The translations under genes were made by a program, and so were the position numbers. 64,000 bases of DNA from contig LR746272.1 in assembly GCA_902729315.2 (NCBI GenBank), forward strand, positions 3,754,035 through 3,818,034, given 5' to 3'. Below are positions 48,963 through 62,800 of the stretch, piece after piece. The notes under the pieces were generated by a model. The model saw only the letters and a list, made by a program, of their open reading frames with translations, had not been told where the DNA came from and did not search any database. The stretch is from Spirodela intermedia (taxonomy: Eukaryota > Streptophyta > Magnoliopsida > Alismatales > Araceae). Within the stretch, counting starts at the first letter, position 1. Each line of letters opens with the position of its first letter.

Positions 48963-51742
48963 ATGTCGCACTTTGGGAGATCCGGTCCTCCGGACATCAA
49001 GGACACCTACTCCCTCCTCGTCCTCAACATCACCTTCCGTGAGTGGGGGGGGCGACTGCCTTTGTCTAGGGTTTTCTTTCTTGACAGTTCGTTATCCGCT
49101 GCTCTCAGCTGGGGTTTCTATTTCTTGTTTGGTTGTGTGAATTGGAGCAGGGACGACAGCAGATGACCTCTTCCCGCTCTTCGACAAGTATGGTAAGGTG
49201 GTAGACATCTTCATCCCAAGGGACCGCAGGTACGCCTCGGCGACATGAAGAACGTAACCTGTCCTCCCCTCCTCCTCCTGCCGCCGCTGCTGCCGCCTCC
49301 GCCGCCGCTGCTGCTCCTCCTCCTCCTCCTCCTCCTCCTCCTGTTGTTCCTGCTGCGGCCGCTCCGATTCGTACTCCGTCCGTGAGATCGTGGGCTTGTG
49401 CGGTTAATTAGCGATCGGTGGCGTGCAGGACCGGGGAATCGAGGGGTTTCGCGTTTGTACGCTACAAGTATGCCGAAGAGGCTCAGAGAGCAGTGGAAAA
49501 GCTTGATGGCTAGTTCTCCCGCTTCTTTCAATTTCACATGTCCGTTTGGCCTTTCCTCTGTTTTTTTTTTCCTTCTTTCTCTAATTCTTGTGTAGAAAAT
49601 GCAGGAAGAACCGTCGATGGGCGGGATATTATGGTCCAGTTCGCGAAGTATGGGCCCAATGCAGAACCCATGTATGCTACCTAACTAATAAGTATTTTTA
49701 ATCCGATGTGTACTTTTATTACTTGAGCTGGGCAGCAAACTTCATTAATTTCTTTTCGGCATTTGAATTCATCGCTTGAATATGACTATACTGGTTTGGG
49801 TTATGATGACCGGCGGACATATTTTTTGGAACGGTTTCTTGCAACTCTTCGTTTGACTGGTTGGATACCTAGCTTTATTTGGCGGAGAGCAGACAGAGGT
49901 AGGCCTCTTCACGGATGACTTAGAAAATCGTAAACTTACTTTTAGTTAGGAAGAAGACTTTTTCTCTTCAAACACTTAGTCTGTTATGAAGGTTTTCTTC
50001 TCGGAATGTGGAAGTTGTGTCCATAGGGGAGGAGCTGTACATTCTTTATACATTTTCTGCATGGCGGATGCTTCTATCTTCCTAGATAGTCTCATTTTGG
50101 GTTATTGGGTAAAGCCCTATTCGTTATGTAGAACACATATTTTTTGCATTTTGCCATCATCTTTATGTTGATACGGCGCTACCTTGTCCTCCTTCCTATG
50201 TCGATACAGCTCTGTCCTTTCATCACGAGAGTCTCCTATCAAACCTGTTCTCTATCATTCAGTGTTGAAAAATGTATTCTTTGGAGCCTATGACCCCGGT
50301 AGATGCATCAGTATTCTTTTTACATAGGAAGTCTCCTCTTTGCCTTCTTCCTCATAGAGGACCTCATCATTATCATCAAGCCATTATGAGTTCGTCGTGG
50401 CTAAAGGTGATATGCTATCAAGCTGTGTATATCTGATTGTTTTATGAGTAAAACGGAACTGCGGATGTCTGGTGGACCTTTAGCATTGTTGCTGAGTTGA
50501 TGCCTCAGTGATAACAGCTGAAATATATGCATACTTTTTTCCATTTATATTGATTTAGTTTCTTCACGCTGTCACGGCAAGCAGATGTGATTGCATTATG
50601 TCGCTTTCTCTGTCGTTTTTTCATTTGTTTTATTATTCATGTAAATTTTCTTTTCCACCCTTGGGTTCAGCTGTACTTCAACATTTCAAGAACTCACCAG
50701 CTGATAATTTATGCATCCATTAGTTGCCTTATTTATGTGCCCATGTGAGATTTCTCTCTCAGTTATCTTTGACTGTGAGATTACATTCACACTTTTTATT
50801 TCCATGTGCTTGCATCTTTGTAGCAAAAAAGGAAGGATCGTTGAAGCATTTTCCCGATCAAGGGGAAGATCTAGAAGCCGTAGCCCTAGGCCAAGGTGAA
50901 GGCCATTTCCTCGTCTCACTTTTCATGTTGTCCCTTGCCTAATGTACTTCATGACGTATTTTTTTTGGTTTGTACACATGATTTCATCATCCTAGTAGTC
51001 ATGGACTAACGTGGGGTGACAGCATTAATCAAATTTAATATCTTTATTCTTTTTCTGAAGATTTCTATCACAAGCATTAACATTGGTTGAGTAACTATGT
51101 TTACATGTAGGCACCGAGATGATTACAAAGATAGAGATCACAGAAGACGTAGCCGCAGCCGCAGCCGTAGTCGGAGCCGAGGCAGGTATGAGCGTGATAG
51201 ATACAGTACTAGGCAAAGGGATCATCCGCGCCACAGCAGTAGGAGTCGGAGCAGGAGCAGGAGCCTTAGCCGGAGTCAAAGCAGAAGCAGGAGCATGAGT
51301 CCCGGTGAATATAAGGGTCGTGGTGGAGGAAAGGTTGGTGAACGGCGGAATAGGAGTCGATCTATTGATAGGTATATAAGAAATTGATTACCCACAATAA
51401 TTTTCTGCTTCAGACGGTCGTTTTAAAATGACCATCCCTCCCATAGCTTCCATTTGACAGTCGCATAACTTTTGTATGTAGTGCATCACCTGCTCGGCGC
51501 AGTCCTAGTCCTGAGAGGAGTTTATCTCCACGCAAGAGCCCCGGTGAAAATAGCCCTGAGAAGGGTGATGGTGACCGATCCCCAGTTCGAAGTGTCTCAC
51601 CTAAGCTTAAAAAAGCAGATTCTCGAAGCCCTTCTCCCCACAGTTCGGACCAGGTATTCACTGAGCTTCTCGCGTTCAGCGTGCCATTCCCAAGTTGGTT
51701 TGTTTCTTCCTTTTTCATTTCTCCTTTGTCCTGCAGACTTGA
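48963..51742 (+). CDS. SC35: Serine/arginine-rich splicing factor SC35
   Basis: Eight coding exons, 48963-49038, 49151-49229, 49429-49508, 49605-49671, 50824-50895, 51111-51371, 51482-51653 and 51737-51742, give 270 residues. SC35 (SRSF2 type) binds exonic enhancers and helps U1/U2AF recruitment in nuclear speckles. The N-terminus MSHFGRSGPPDIKDTYSL is the plant SC35 signature. One RRM spans about 14-95, with RNP2 LLVLNI (18-23) and RNP1 RGFAFVRY (57-64). A long RS region follows from about 110 to 210 and an SP-rich tail after that. The third intron is unusual: exon 3 must end GCTTGATG|GC, since reading on gives GGC TAG and no GT is available, so it appears to be a GC-AG intron (49509-49604). 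The final coding exon contributes only Thr and the stop. The promoter has paired site II elements and a CT-rich leader. PAA1 is convergent on the right. Confidence 0.92.
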
Positions 51743-52277
51743 GAGAGGGCTCCTTTGGCTTTGCATCTATGGAGATGCCACGAGCTTTGCCACCCCATCA
51801 GAGGAGCGCTTCTTTGTTGTGGAAACTTTAAACAGAAGAACTGTGTTGGTTCAGCTGTGGATCGGGTCGCTCAGGTTGATCCTCCTGCAGGTTTTATTTT
51901 GCTGATAGTCGTGGCAGCATTCTCTCGCAAGGAACTAGGTGTTAAAACTGATGGTAATGATTTTGAAGGCTTTTGATTATGTGAACTTTCAAAACTTTCA
52001 GTTTGTGCCCGCCCTCTGTTTTAATTTACAGCGCTGTTCTGTACCTTGCTTCTTGTCAGCACACTACATGTTTTTTTTATTCACAGATGGATGATGAGGG
52101 GTTGTTGTCGTGATGTTGGTGATGACCGTGAATTTGGGATGATGTTGACTTTCTTCTTGATGACGATGATGATGACGACGACGATCCTTTTCGATAGAAT
52201 TCAACACCCTGGACACCAAGAAAGATAATCTCTGTATTATTGCAATAATGTATAATGGCTGAAAATTCGACTAGAGC

Positions 52278-52319
<42 letters not shown>

Positions 52320-52909
52320 TCGTAGTTGTAGCTTTTATTTATCAAATACCATCCATCAGGGAAATTTATGGCTCATCCCGAAGGTAGAAATTATTGGCCA
52401 TTCTTTTAGTAATGCTAGTAATGCTGCGGATGCCTAGTCGCCGTGATAATATACCCTGAATATTATTAGCTGGGTACCCTGAATATATTTCGACAGTATC
52501 ATGAAGCTATTATACAATATCATGAAGCATGAATGATATATTGGTTTAAATCAGGGTAAAAAAAAACCCCGAATGGATAGTTGTTAGGCCATCATTAGAC
52601 ACAGCTGAAAGTCCGTGCCAACATCAAAGAGTACGGATCTGGGGGCGAGACGGTTCTCTCCTTTCATTTCTCATGAGAGGACTGTGCCGTCGTTACGAGT
52701 GGTGGCTGTGGCCTCCTGCCTGCCTGCTACCGTGAGAGAGCCTCCTGGCCATTACTCCCATCATCTCAGGCGTCTCCTGATGTATGAGGACCATCATCCA
52801 GTGGACATTTATTAGCTGGAGTTTGCCCGCAGTGGCGGGAACAGTCGCGTTTTTTTTGAGTCACACTTGTAAAATCGACCCGTCTTTGCTCCTGTTCCCT
52901 GATGTTTTG
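51743..52909. other. Convergent 3' region between SC35 and PAA1
   Basis: This stretch contains the SC35 3' UTR on the left and presumably the PAA1 3' UTR on the right. An AT dinucleotide tract of about 36 bases is at 52282-52317, and a GATGATGA-like run near 52125-52185. No additional gene is supported. Confidence 0.6.
52282..52317. repeat. AT microsatellite, about 36 bases
   Basis: An uninterrupted AT tract about 540 bp downstream of the SC35 stop codon, in the convergent intergenic region. Such tracts are highly length-variable and can form cruciforms. Confidence 0.9.
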
Positions 52910-55900
52910 TCAAGTCTTCTTCCATCTCGGCGTTTGAGGCTCGGCCAGTTCCTCAGCACCGGAGGGAGATTCGGATTCCATATGTGGCCGGATTTGGTGG
53001 CTGGGTTTCCGTTTGGATCCCAATCTGAATCGAAGAAGCAGTGAGTTCGCCATCACTCCCACGGAGCTCAAGCCCATCAGAGCCCCGGCGATGGATGGAG
53101 TGAGAATGGTACCGGTCAGCGGCAACAACACCCCGGCAGCGACCGGGATTCCAACCTGTGTAAAAGGAAGAAAAAAAAAGAAAGAAAAAAGTAATTTTTC
53201 TGGGTTTTTCTCTGCTGTTGTTGGAGTCATAAAGAAATCTGAATTTTCGTAGGTTTGCCCTTGATTACCCTTTCCTCATATAAAATGAAAAAAATTGCTG
53301 CTTTATTATAAGAATATGCCGTGTGTTATCAAAGCTGGTCCAGGATCTTCACAAATAATCGATATTTCCTAGAGAAACTTTATATAATCTGACTAAAGTA
53401 CTGACACTCAGCGCTGGTCAATCAGTGCATTTTTTTGATAAATTCTTAATATATTTTTTAAAATTTAACTCTGCAGAAGTATGTAAAAAAAACTAAGAAA
53501 CGTGACGGTTTTGTGAAGGTGCCACTTACAATGTTATATCCGAATGCCCAGCAAAGGTTCTGCCTCACTGTCTTCATAGTCGATTTGCTCAGTTCCAGAG
53601 CCTCAAGCAGCTGCACATGTTTGCGTTGATTGAAAACGAATTTAAAAGAAGAAAAAGATGAAGCAAAAAATTGTCTGAACAGTATGTATAATCCTGAAAA
53701 ACCTCTTAATATCCACATATTGACATCGATTCCAACATTATACTAGCCCGCCATTGATGCTTTCACAGGGAAAGAGAAAATGGCACCCAAGCATTGAACT
53801 GTAAGAATTTTATATGAAAATACTTTTTTGGCTTCGAATAAGGAAAATCTTGAACCATCCAGACTCAAGCATTGACATTCACCAGACATTATTTCTCAGA
53901 TGGTGTTAGGCATAAAAGCCTGTCGGAAGTGCCTGAGATGAGGTTTTAAGGTGTAGTTGTAAGTATCGAACGAACCATCCAGTAAAAAACGCTTTAAATA
54001 TCGGAATTCCCCCGCCCATCAAAGATACAGTGTTTGACGATTGGAAAGTATCTCTGAAGATGAAGAAAATAACACTTTACGAGAAAATCAGTTGACTAGG
54101 AGGTCACAAAGAAATTTGAACTTGACCCAGATTGCTGATCATGCTAGTAACTCAAAAAAGTTTCAAGTATTTCTTTACATGCAACAGACGTGAGGAATAC
54201 TAAACATTGAAGTGATGATAAATTTAGATCACATTATGTCAAGTCGTAATCACCTGTGATAGCCTGTTTCCCATGAGCACTATCGAAGATACATCACTGG
54301 CTGCACCAACACCACTGCCCATTGCGATTCCAACGCCTGCTGAAGCCAAGGCTGCAGCATCATTGACACCATCCCCAACCATGGCCACTACTTTATGACT
54401 ACTCCGAAGTTCTCTAATGAAGTTCTTCTTTTCATCGGGTTTTACACTTGAAATAACCTGTGATTTAGTGCGCAGGAAACCAAAATCATTGCAGCACAGC
54501 ATCATACCAACTGGGATCGGAAACGATAAGAGTAAAAATACTTTCTTTCATCACACAAACGATGCATAGTCTTTATGAGGTAAATACGCATGAGGCCAAA
54601 TGATAGATTCGCATCGGATGCATACTCAAATGATAGCCTTTAATGCCTAAGATACTGAATGATAAAAGTAGGGATAAAGGTTTATCCCATCCAGTTGTTT
54701 CTCCCTGGGCTCTCCTCTATTGCCAGTTAGCACCGTTCAAATCATACTACAAGAAAAGGGAGGCGTGGATTACTCAGAGCCAGCAGAACCACTCCTCCCT
54801 TTTGTTGCGTAATCCAGAAGATTAGACTAATGCATGGCTTCTGACTGGGAACCACGCCTCTCATCTTATTCAAAGTTATTAAGATCTAGGCATCTCGGTC
54901 ATAAGCTAAACACAAGTTCATGGAGACAGGCCTTATTTTTAATGCTGATGCTGATGATGATGACTATACAAATGACGTTATTATCTCCAATTCTACAGGA
55001 GGTAATATTTGAACCTCCCGAGGAAAAACCCAATTCGGAATAACATCACAGTTGATTACCATCTGTATACAAATCTCTTCCTAACACGGGGAGCTGTTTG
55101 ACAATCTCCCTTTGACATTGGCTGACATAGAGTGACAGAATTCATTTTCATCCTATACTACAGCATCGATGATGACTGCATAAAACTAAAAAAAATAATG
55201 GCTTTAAAAGGACGGGATTTTTTTTCAGCATATCCAATGCGCATTGTTTGCATTGGATATAAGTGAATTCAAATGATTTGTGAGATATGTGTTCAGCTCA
55301 GTTTACCCACAGAAAAAAGAATCCCAGTTTTGGGTTAGCTACCAGATGCAGCTATTCCTTTGAACAATGAATTCTCAATCAACCTTTAATAATGATTAAG
55401 GTATAATATCCTGTAGGGCCATTTCTCCGGGCTAGTTTCCTTGTCTCACCTTAGACGCATAAAATTCCAGCACTAAAACTTCATGCAATCTGTTAGGTTG
55501 TGAATCAGTTATAAAAACGAACACAACCCATCCCATTTTTTCCCTACGTCTACCAGATTAGAGTCCGTCAAAAATAACAAGTATTAACCCATCTCAACCT
55601 CTTTCAGTTTTATTATCATCACTTTTGCAAATCATTGAATTCGTCAGTCAAAGGCAAAAAAATTCAAAAAATTCTATTTGGTTTGGTTTCACTAGAAACA
55701 GTGATGAGATAAGACATGCAGAATTTTAGAATACTAGCAGTAAATGACCCTGACGCCATGAAAACTAGGAAGAGGCACCGAAGTGCCAATATCGGAGTTT
55801 GATGAAAATCCACCAAAAAATTATAATTTTCTGGTGATATAATCAAGATGAGGTTGTTGCTGGGATATGCAGTCTCCACAGAACAATACATGAGTTACCG

Positions 55901-58900
55901 GTGATCACTGTAAAATGCGTGGTAAATATGCAATTATGTATGCGGCCTTACGCCAGAAGGTAGATATCTTAATCTTGTAGCGGGCACACAAGATTTCATT
56001 CCACTATCATTAATAAAATCATTATATGAATTACCGAGAAGGGATGTTCTGGCATTATCTAGGATAGCTCTATCAGAGAAATCTGCATACAAAAGACACT
56101 TTGTACAGTATCTGAGGGGAGTTCTCACCTTATTCTTGTCAATTCCAACAACAGAAGCCACATGCTCAGCAGTGCTCTTCCTGTCTCCTGAAAGCATATA
56201 TATGCTTATTCCCTGCTTGGATAGAGATTCGATTACTTGCCTAGCATCTTCTCTTATCTTATCTTCAAAGTAGAGGACGCCAGCAAGGTTTCCGTCAACT
56301 CCAACATAAACAGTAGATTGGTTTTCAAGTTCTTCTACATCCAGACGTGGATTTTGATATACTCCATGTCTGCAGCCAGAAGATCACTCAAGAATTCAGA
56401 TTGAGACAGAAGAATGCGAGTGAATTTCATGCATAAATATGAAATTTGCAGTTTTTCTAGCAACTAGGTCAAATATTATCCCACTACAACAAAGATATAA
56501 ACTCGACAAATCGATGTAATCCTTTTTCAATTTTTGCTTTATTCATGATGATTCTCAAGATGACGTGAAAAAATCATTGCCAATCAGATAGCTCCAATCA
56601 TTAAGGATCGAGGAAGCACACTGACAAAAATGAAGCTGAAAATGAATGATATGATTCCTTGGAATTGAAGGATGTTAAAAAAACTTCCATTGATCTTCAA
56701 ATAATTAGAGTACAGAAATGGACTACCTTCTGAGCCACTCCGAAGTCCCAACAGTAACCCGTTTCTGCTCCACAATGGCTGTTACACCGGATCCAGGCTC
56801 CTCGTGAAATGTTCCTTCATCCACCTGTCATATTATATTCAATACACTAAACTCAAATTCATCTTTTCAAAAATTAAAGAGAATATGACAATCAAGGATA
56901 AGTGGATTGGACATGAAATCAATTGATTCCAGTCATGCATCGTCTCCAGACGAGGTAAAATTGTACCCTCAGTTGGTGACACTCTAATTGAAATGGCCCA
57001 TTATTTAAGAGTAGTCAGAGATTGGCATGCAGTCTCCCTGTCACACCTTTTCCAGGGCTCTTAAAAGAATTTCATACTAACGTTAATGAGCAGTCTTTGG
57101 CATTAGGAATAAGTTTAAGGCATTTGCCTCAGTTTTTTAAAGCTGCAAAAAAGCTAAATTTTTTTTGGAAGGATAGGAAAGGTTGTCATAAAAGAAGATT
57201 GAACATAGGAAATTAGAGGAGACATCACATCTCAGGTTATTGTGGCCTAATTTACGATTACCCTGTTGTATGATTCCACTATCCACGGGAGCCAACTCTT
57301 TAAAACAAGGGCAAAAGAGCTAATTTCTTCTATGGTAAAAGTGCAAAGGTGACAAAACATCAAATGACTTGGAACTAATGCATACCACTGAAAACATTGA
57401 CTGGTGCAACTAAGCTGAGCAAGGGAAAAAGTCAACCTTTAACTCAATGCTTGGATTCCTAGAGTATCTAAAGAGGAGGAAGAGAAAACCACAATAAAAG
57501 ATCAGGCATAACACGATTGAAGCTGTTTGTGTCACTAAAATTTCATTTTTAAACATTTTTGAACTCTAGTGAAAAAAGTTACCGCTAAAGCTCACATGTA
57601 CGGCCGAGATTTTCTTTGGGATTTTCAACCTGAATAACATATTCCAGAAAGCGAGCCATTAAAAACTGGGAGGTGTTCATCTTCGACTGATAGGAATTTA
57701 TTGACTAACATGGAACACAGTACAAACAAAAAATAATTCCAGAGGCGAAATGAAATCGGAAACAGAAAGGAAGTCTTCTCTGCAGTTCTTTTATCTCTAT
57801 AATTTGATGATGCCTTGAAAATGAAAATACAAAACTCTTACATCACCATTTTATTCTTATGTTCGTATTGATGTACACCATGTTTCCAAGCCGTATTATC
57901 TGACAGAGACTTGACATGTCACTTCTCATTGGAACTCTAAACTGAACATTTCGTGACCAAGTTATCCCCAACATTTAATTCATTATCTAGAATCAGCTAT
58001 CAGCTGGAATTGAATTTTAAGGATCTGTGAGGAAGAATTTGTCAAATAAAAGAACTTCTGGAAATGGAATGGATAGGCGAACAGGGAAGGGATATTCTTT
58101 TTATGAATTGAGAAGATCAAATGTCATACTTGGATAAGATTGTAATTTGAAGCAGACGGGAAATCTATTCCTGATTTAGTTTCCTGTAGTTTCGATTGTT
58201 ACTTGAGGATGTCAGCAAGCTCACAAGGCTAAATATATTGTGGGATCACTTAATTTTTTCAACAATGACATCCACTTAGAAAAGGGCTCCTATCTGCTTA
58301 GCGTCTGGATGACATTGAGGTCGTCAGGGTTTGCTGGCAATTGAAAGAACTGCCACCTGAGTGGAAAATCACAAATGAAAATCAGTTTCCAATCAATGTG
58401 GGTGTTAAACAAAGAATGTCATTTTTCTTGGTCACAAGTTGTAATCATCCTTTGATAATTGCCCAAAGCTAATGTATGGTCGTCAAATATTATATAATAT
58501 TTAGGATTAATGAAAAGAAAACTAATCGAATTTCATTCATTTATACTTCTCACAACTCTTTCTATGATCAAGACTTAACGAATATCATTTTATATTTCCT
58601 TGGAAAGGGAAGCCTTTTAGGCAATGCTGAAATGCTCATGAGTTTCGGTGATAAAATACTGAATAGAGAATATGACTTGTGAAAGTCAGAACCCTTCCTG
58701 TAAGGTATTAATTTTTAAAATATATATATTTACGACATTTAAAAATTACAAAAGCAGCCAACATCATGAAATTTTAAGAAATCAAGATACCATCATAAGA
58801 TGTTTTCAAAACGGTCACGAATGAAACACAAAACCAGCCTGGCTTAACGATGGGTGATCATTAATGTCAGGAAAATTATCTATATGTATTTCAAGGACTT

Positions 58901-59136
58901 TCTGCGTACTCTTCTTTCTAGAAACTAATTTTTTGCTAAATCTTTTGATATTATGATGTTAATTTGACTTCGGGAAACGAGAAATGATTTGTTACAACTA
59001 CAATACCTTCGCATTGTGGCAACCAGAAGTCTTAGCAGCTTCAACAATGGCTTTCCCAACAGGATGAATTGTGTTAGACTCAACTCCGGCTGCTAACCTC
59101 AAAATTTCATTTTCTGAAAATTTAGAAGAGACGTTT
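52910..59136 (-). CDS. PAA1: Chloroplast copper-transporting P1B ATPase PAA1/HMA6 (C-terminal part; continues past right edge)
   Basis: Seven minus-strand exons join in phase: 59007-59136, 56727-56824, 56129-56369, 54254-54457, 53530-53610 and 52910-53155, with the 5' exons outside the window (six are traced here; the first visible one begins in phase 2). PAA1 pumps Cu+ across the chloroplast envelope to supply plastocyanin and Cu/Zn superoxide dismutase. Visible parts are the nucleotide-binding domain with the P1B His-Pro signature (SNTIHPVGKA), the block GTFHEEPGSG, the P-domain segments YMLSGDRKSTAEHVASVVGI and VVAMVGDGVNDAAALA, then the last two membrane helices with YNI|VGIPVAAGVLLPL and ALMGLSSVGVMANSLLLR. 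The ending PRWKKT resembles the PAA1 rather than the PAA2 C-terminus. The DKTGT phosphorylation site, CPC channel motif, metal-binding domain and transit peptide are not in the window. The next intron upstream contains the copia element in the opposite orientation. Confidence 0.9.
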
Positions 59137-59428
59137 CTGCACCAGAGAAAAATGTCTTATCATAAACTGTACATGAATTGTGAAAGAACCAAAAGTGTAC
59201 TACATGTGATATGAGTCTTATGCTACCAACTTCTTACTTCCAAATCAACAACATTAATTTTCCATCACAGACTCACAAAGTCAACTTGCTTGAAGTTACT
59301 GATGATAAACTGTCGCCATCCTTTTGTGAAAATACCAGCTAGCTGATTTTCTGAACATACGTAGTACATAGGTTCCCATAATCTAATTTTCCTTATATGA
59401 CATGATAGTCAACCTGTTGTATTGTTTC

Positions 59429-59729
59429 TGTTGAACTTTCTAAAATTGTTTTCATTTCTATCTGTTTCTTTTCACTGTATTTTGTTAACTGGATCCATTA
59501 GACTGTTAATGGATCCACTTGAAGACTAATGGAATGGGTCTGGCCCATTAACTCATGTAACATGTACTTAAGCATGAAACCCTGATAATTGATGCATTCA
59601 TTTTGAATTGCAGAAACCCTACTCCAAGAAGTGGTGACTGGTTCATCTTCCTGGAAGAGGAGGATCGTCAAGATCGACTCCTTTCATTCTCCAAGTTACA
59701 CAAATCTCAATCAAGATCAATTGTCAACA
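59429..59729 (+). repeat. 5' LTR of the copia element
   Basis: This 301 bp repeat has TG...CA ends. It lacks about 25 bases found in the 3' copy near 63679-63705. A TTAAGC stretch and AACATGTACTTAAG may be promoter elements, but no clear TATA box is seen. Confidence 0.93.
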
Positions 59730-59744
59730 TGGTATCAGAGCAGT
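59730..59744 (+). promoter_or_regulatory. Primer binding site of the copia element
   Basis: TGGTATCAGAGCAG directly follows the 5' LTR. It is complementary to the 3' end of plant initiator methionine tRNA, the usual primer for copia reverse transcription. Confidence 0.93.
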
Positions 59745-59865
59745 GTTGATTCTGGTGGGATCAGATACTTCTCGTTTCTTGTTTCTTGAATCTTGTTTTC
59801 TTTTTTTGTTTTGGAGCAACACCAAGGAAGAAAGAAACCTTCCGCAAGCAGTGAACTAAGGCATT

Positions 59866-62800
59866 ATGGAAAGTACGAAGGAAAAAGACTTTCAGAATGC
59901 ATTCAGGAGAAATCTCTTCGTCACCTATGAAACTTACATCATTTTCAGTGACGACTGGAGAAAGAGAGAGACTATATCATATTCTTTCAAATATCTCAGA
60001 GAAACTTAGATTCAATGTGATAAATCTTCATCAGTGAGAGCAGTTTGTTGATCTGACACTTCTTAGAAAAGGCTTAACAAATCACCTTATAGAAGAACCA
60101 TTGAAACAATAAGATCTAAAATATAGAGGATGGAAATCAAAAGAGGCTATTATCCATACGTCGCTGCTAAGTACAATGACATCAGAGATGTCTGAGAATA
60201 TCATGTTCATGCACTCCGTGAAGGAATTGTGGGATTAAATTCACAAAAGTTGCTCAAAGAAACACAATGATTAGAGGATTTATGACCTGGTGGCGAAGGC
60301 AACACATTTAGTGCAAGGAAGTAAATATGTTATGGAATATTCGTGTGAATTAAAGGCTATACGGAGGGAGATTGATCATCATTGGCCAGTAAAGAATCCC
60401 AACTCGGAGTGCGTGGATACATTGAAACACAGAATGTATACATTGCTAATGGGACTGAACTCTGATTATAAAAGCCTCAAGAGTCAAATTCTCCATCGTG
60501 AGAAGGTGCCTGAGCTAGATGAAGCTATTCAGATTGTTATGGAAGAGGAGAGTAGATTCAGTCTATCAATATTGAGAAGAATGAGTCAACAGCCTTGCCT
60601 CCAGCAAGCAAAATCAGTCAATTCATTCCAGAGAATTGCCCAATCAGGGGAATCAATGAGAACAGAAAGAGTGCAATCAAAACCCAAACATTACATCACA
60701 AGGAAGATACCAAAAGTGGGATAACAAAGAGAACTTTTGATGTTCATATTGCAAGAAGAAGCATCATACAATAGAAAACTGTTGGAAGCTACATGGATGA
60801 CCACCTCAACAAGGGAGGGCATATGTGGCTACTTTGCAACCAGCAGAGACTATAGAAGGTCAATCTGCAATGAAGGAACCTCCCAATCCTAGTAATCAGC
60901 ACAAGGGTGATGAATTTGAAAGACTGAGGGAGGAAGTAGAGAAACTCATGTATGTTGAGCTCTACGTCCTTGGTTTGGTCAAGTGAGAATAAAGTTTTTT
61001 CAAATCATATGCATTCAATAGTTTTTCTAAATTGTCCTGGATACTTGACTCTGGTGCCATGGACCATATGACCTCAAATATGTGTAAAGTTGTTGATTAT
61101 GTGAAATGTGATGGGCAGAGAAAATTTATTACTACTGACAGTGAGATTCTACTGGTTGAAGAGATTAGGAGCTTGAAAATAGATCATTTAGGCACTTTAA
61201 GAAATATTTTACATGTGCCTAAATTGAAGACTTATTTGATTTCACTATAGAAACTTGTTAAAGATATTAATTGATGTTTCATTCTTAAGGATGATGGATA
61301 TTCATTTTGTGACAAGGTCTCAGGGATGAAGATTGGACGTGTTAAGGAAGGAGATGGCTTGCTCTATTGGGAAAAGGATGATCATGCACTGATGTCTTTA
61401 CAACAATCACCTTAGAGTGGAGGTGTCAGGGAACACAAAAAGAATAATATACTGTTACAAGACTGCCATGTTGGGCATCCTTCCTTTGATCTTTTAAAAA
61501 CATGGTTTCCTTCTATGTTTGAAGGTGTTGATGTTAAAACTCTAGTGTGTGAGGCTTGCCAATTGGCTAAACATAAATGCTCATCATCTAGAAATATTGG
61601 TGAACATAGTACAATCCATTTATATCGCATACATAGTGATATTTGGGGACCATCACCTATGACTAGCTTGTTTAGATGTAGGTGATTTATCTTGTTTGTT
61701 GATGACTGTATCAGGTTTACTTGGGTTTACCACTAAAATCAAAATCAGATGCCATCCAAGTGGTGAAATCATTTTGTGAAATGATTTATAATAAGTTTGG
61801 AACTGTTGTCAAGAAGTTTAGATCAGACAATGCTAGAGATTATTTCAATTCAGCTGTGTCCTCCTACTTTGATCAGAAAAGGATAATTCATGAGTCATCC
61901 TATATCAATACGCCCCAGCAAAATAGGGTGGCTAAGAGAAAAATTGGACACTTATTAGATACAGCTATAGCTCTTTTGTTTCAACAACAAGTTTCGAGGC
62001 AATACTAAGGTGAAGTTGTCCTCACTAGTACTCATCTTATGAATATAAATATTAGGCTAAAACTCTAGAATATCAAAGTCCTATGGAACTATTGAGTAGA
62101 TTCTATCCTCATGTGAAACTAAAGACTCACCTTCATCCAAGGTTATTTGGATGTAATGCCTATGATCATGCTCAAGGGAACCTAGTGGGAAAACTTGAAC
62201 CACGATCTATAAAATATATATTTGCTAGGTACTCAACTACACATAAGGGTTATAAGTGTTATAATCCCACTTCTAAAAAAAACTTCATCTCAACTAGTGT
62301 GACTTATAATGAGTTGGAGTCATATTATGGGGTGAGAAATCCACAAGAGACAGAGAACTCAATCGTTGATACTGAGTTATAGGACATAAATGAATTCATG
62401 ATCCAAAAGACACCCATTCCTAGAATCAAAGAAGTAAAAGTATACAAGAGACGACCTAGAGTAGAGATGCTAGTAGAAATGAATGATTTACCTACACTGC
62501 AGAGAAAAAATCAATAGGAGAAACTAGTCCAAGTATAAGAGACATCTCATATTGATAATGCCAACCAAGAAGAGGACCACTAGTTCACTGAAACCAATGA
62601 TGATGAGCAACTAGATTGGTCCATTGCTTTATGCAAAGGGAAGAGAAGTTGTATAAGGAAACTACTCTATCCTATGGTCAACTACTTATCATATGATAGG
62701 TTAACACCATCATATAAAGCTTTTCTTATGAACTTGAAGACAATTATTATCCCTAAAACAGTAGAAGAAGCCCTGTCACACAACGAATGGAGTCATGCCA

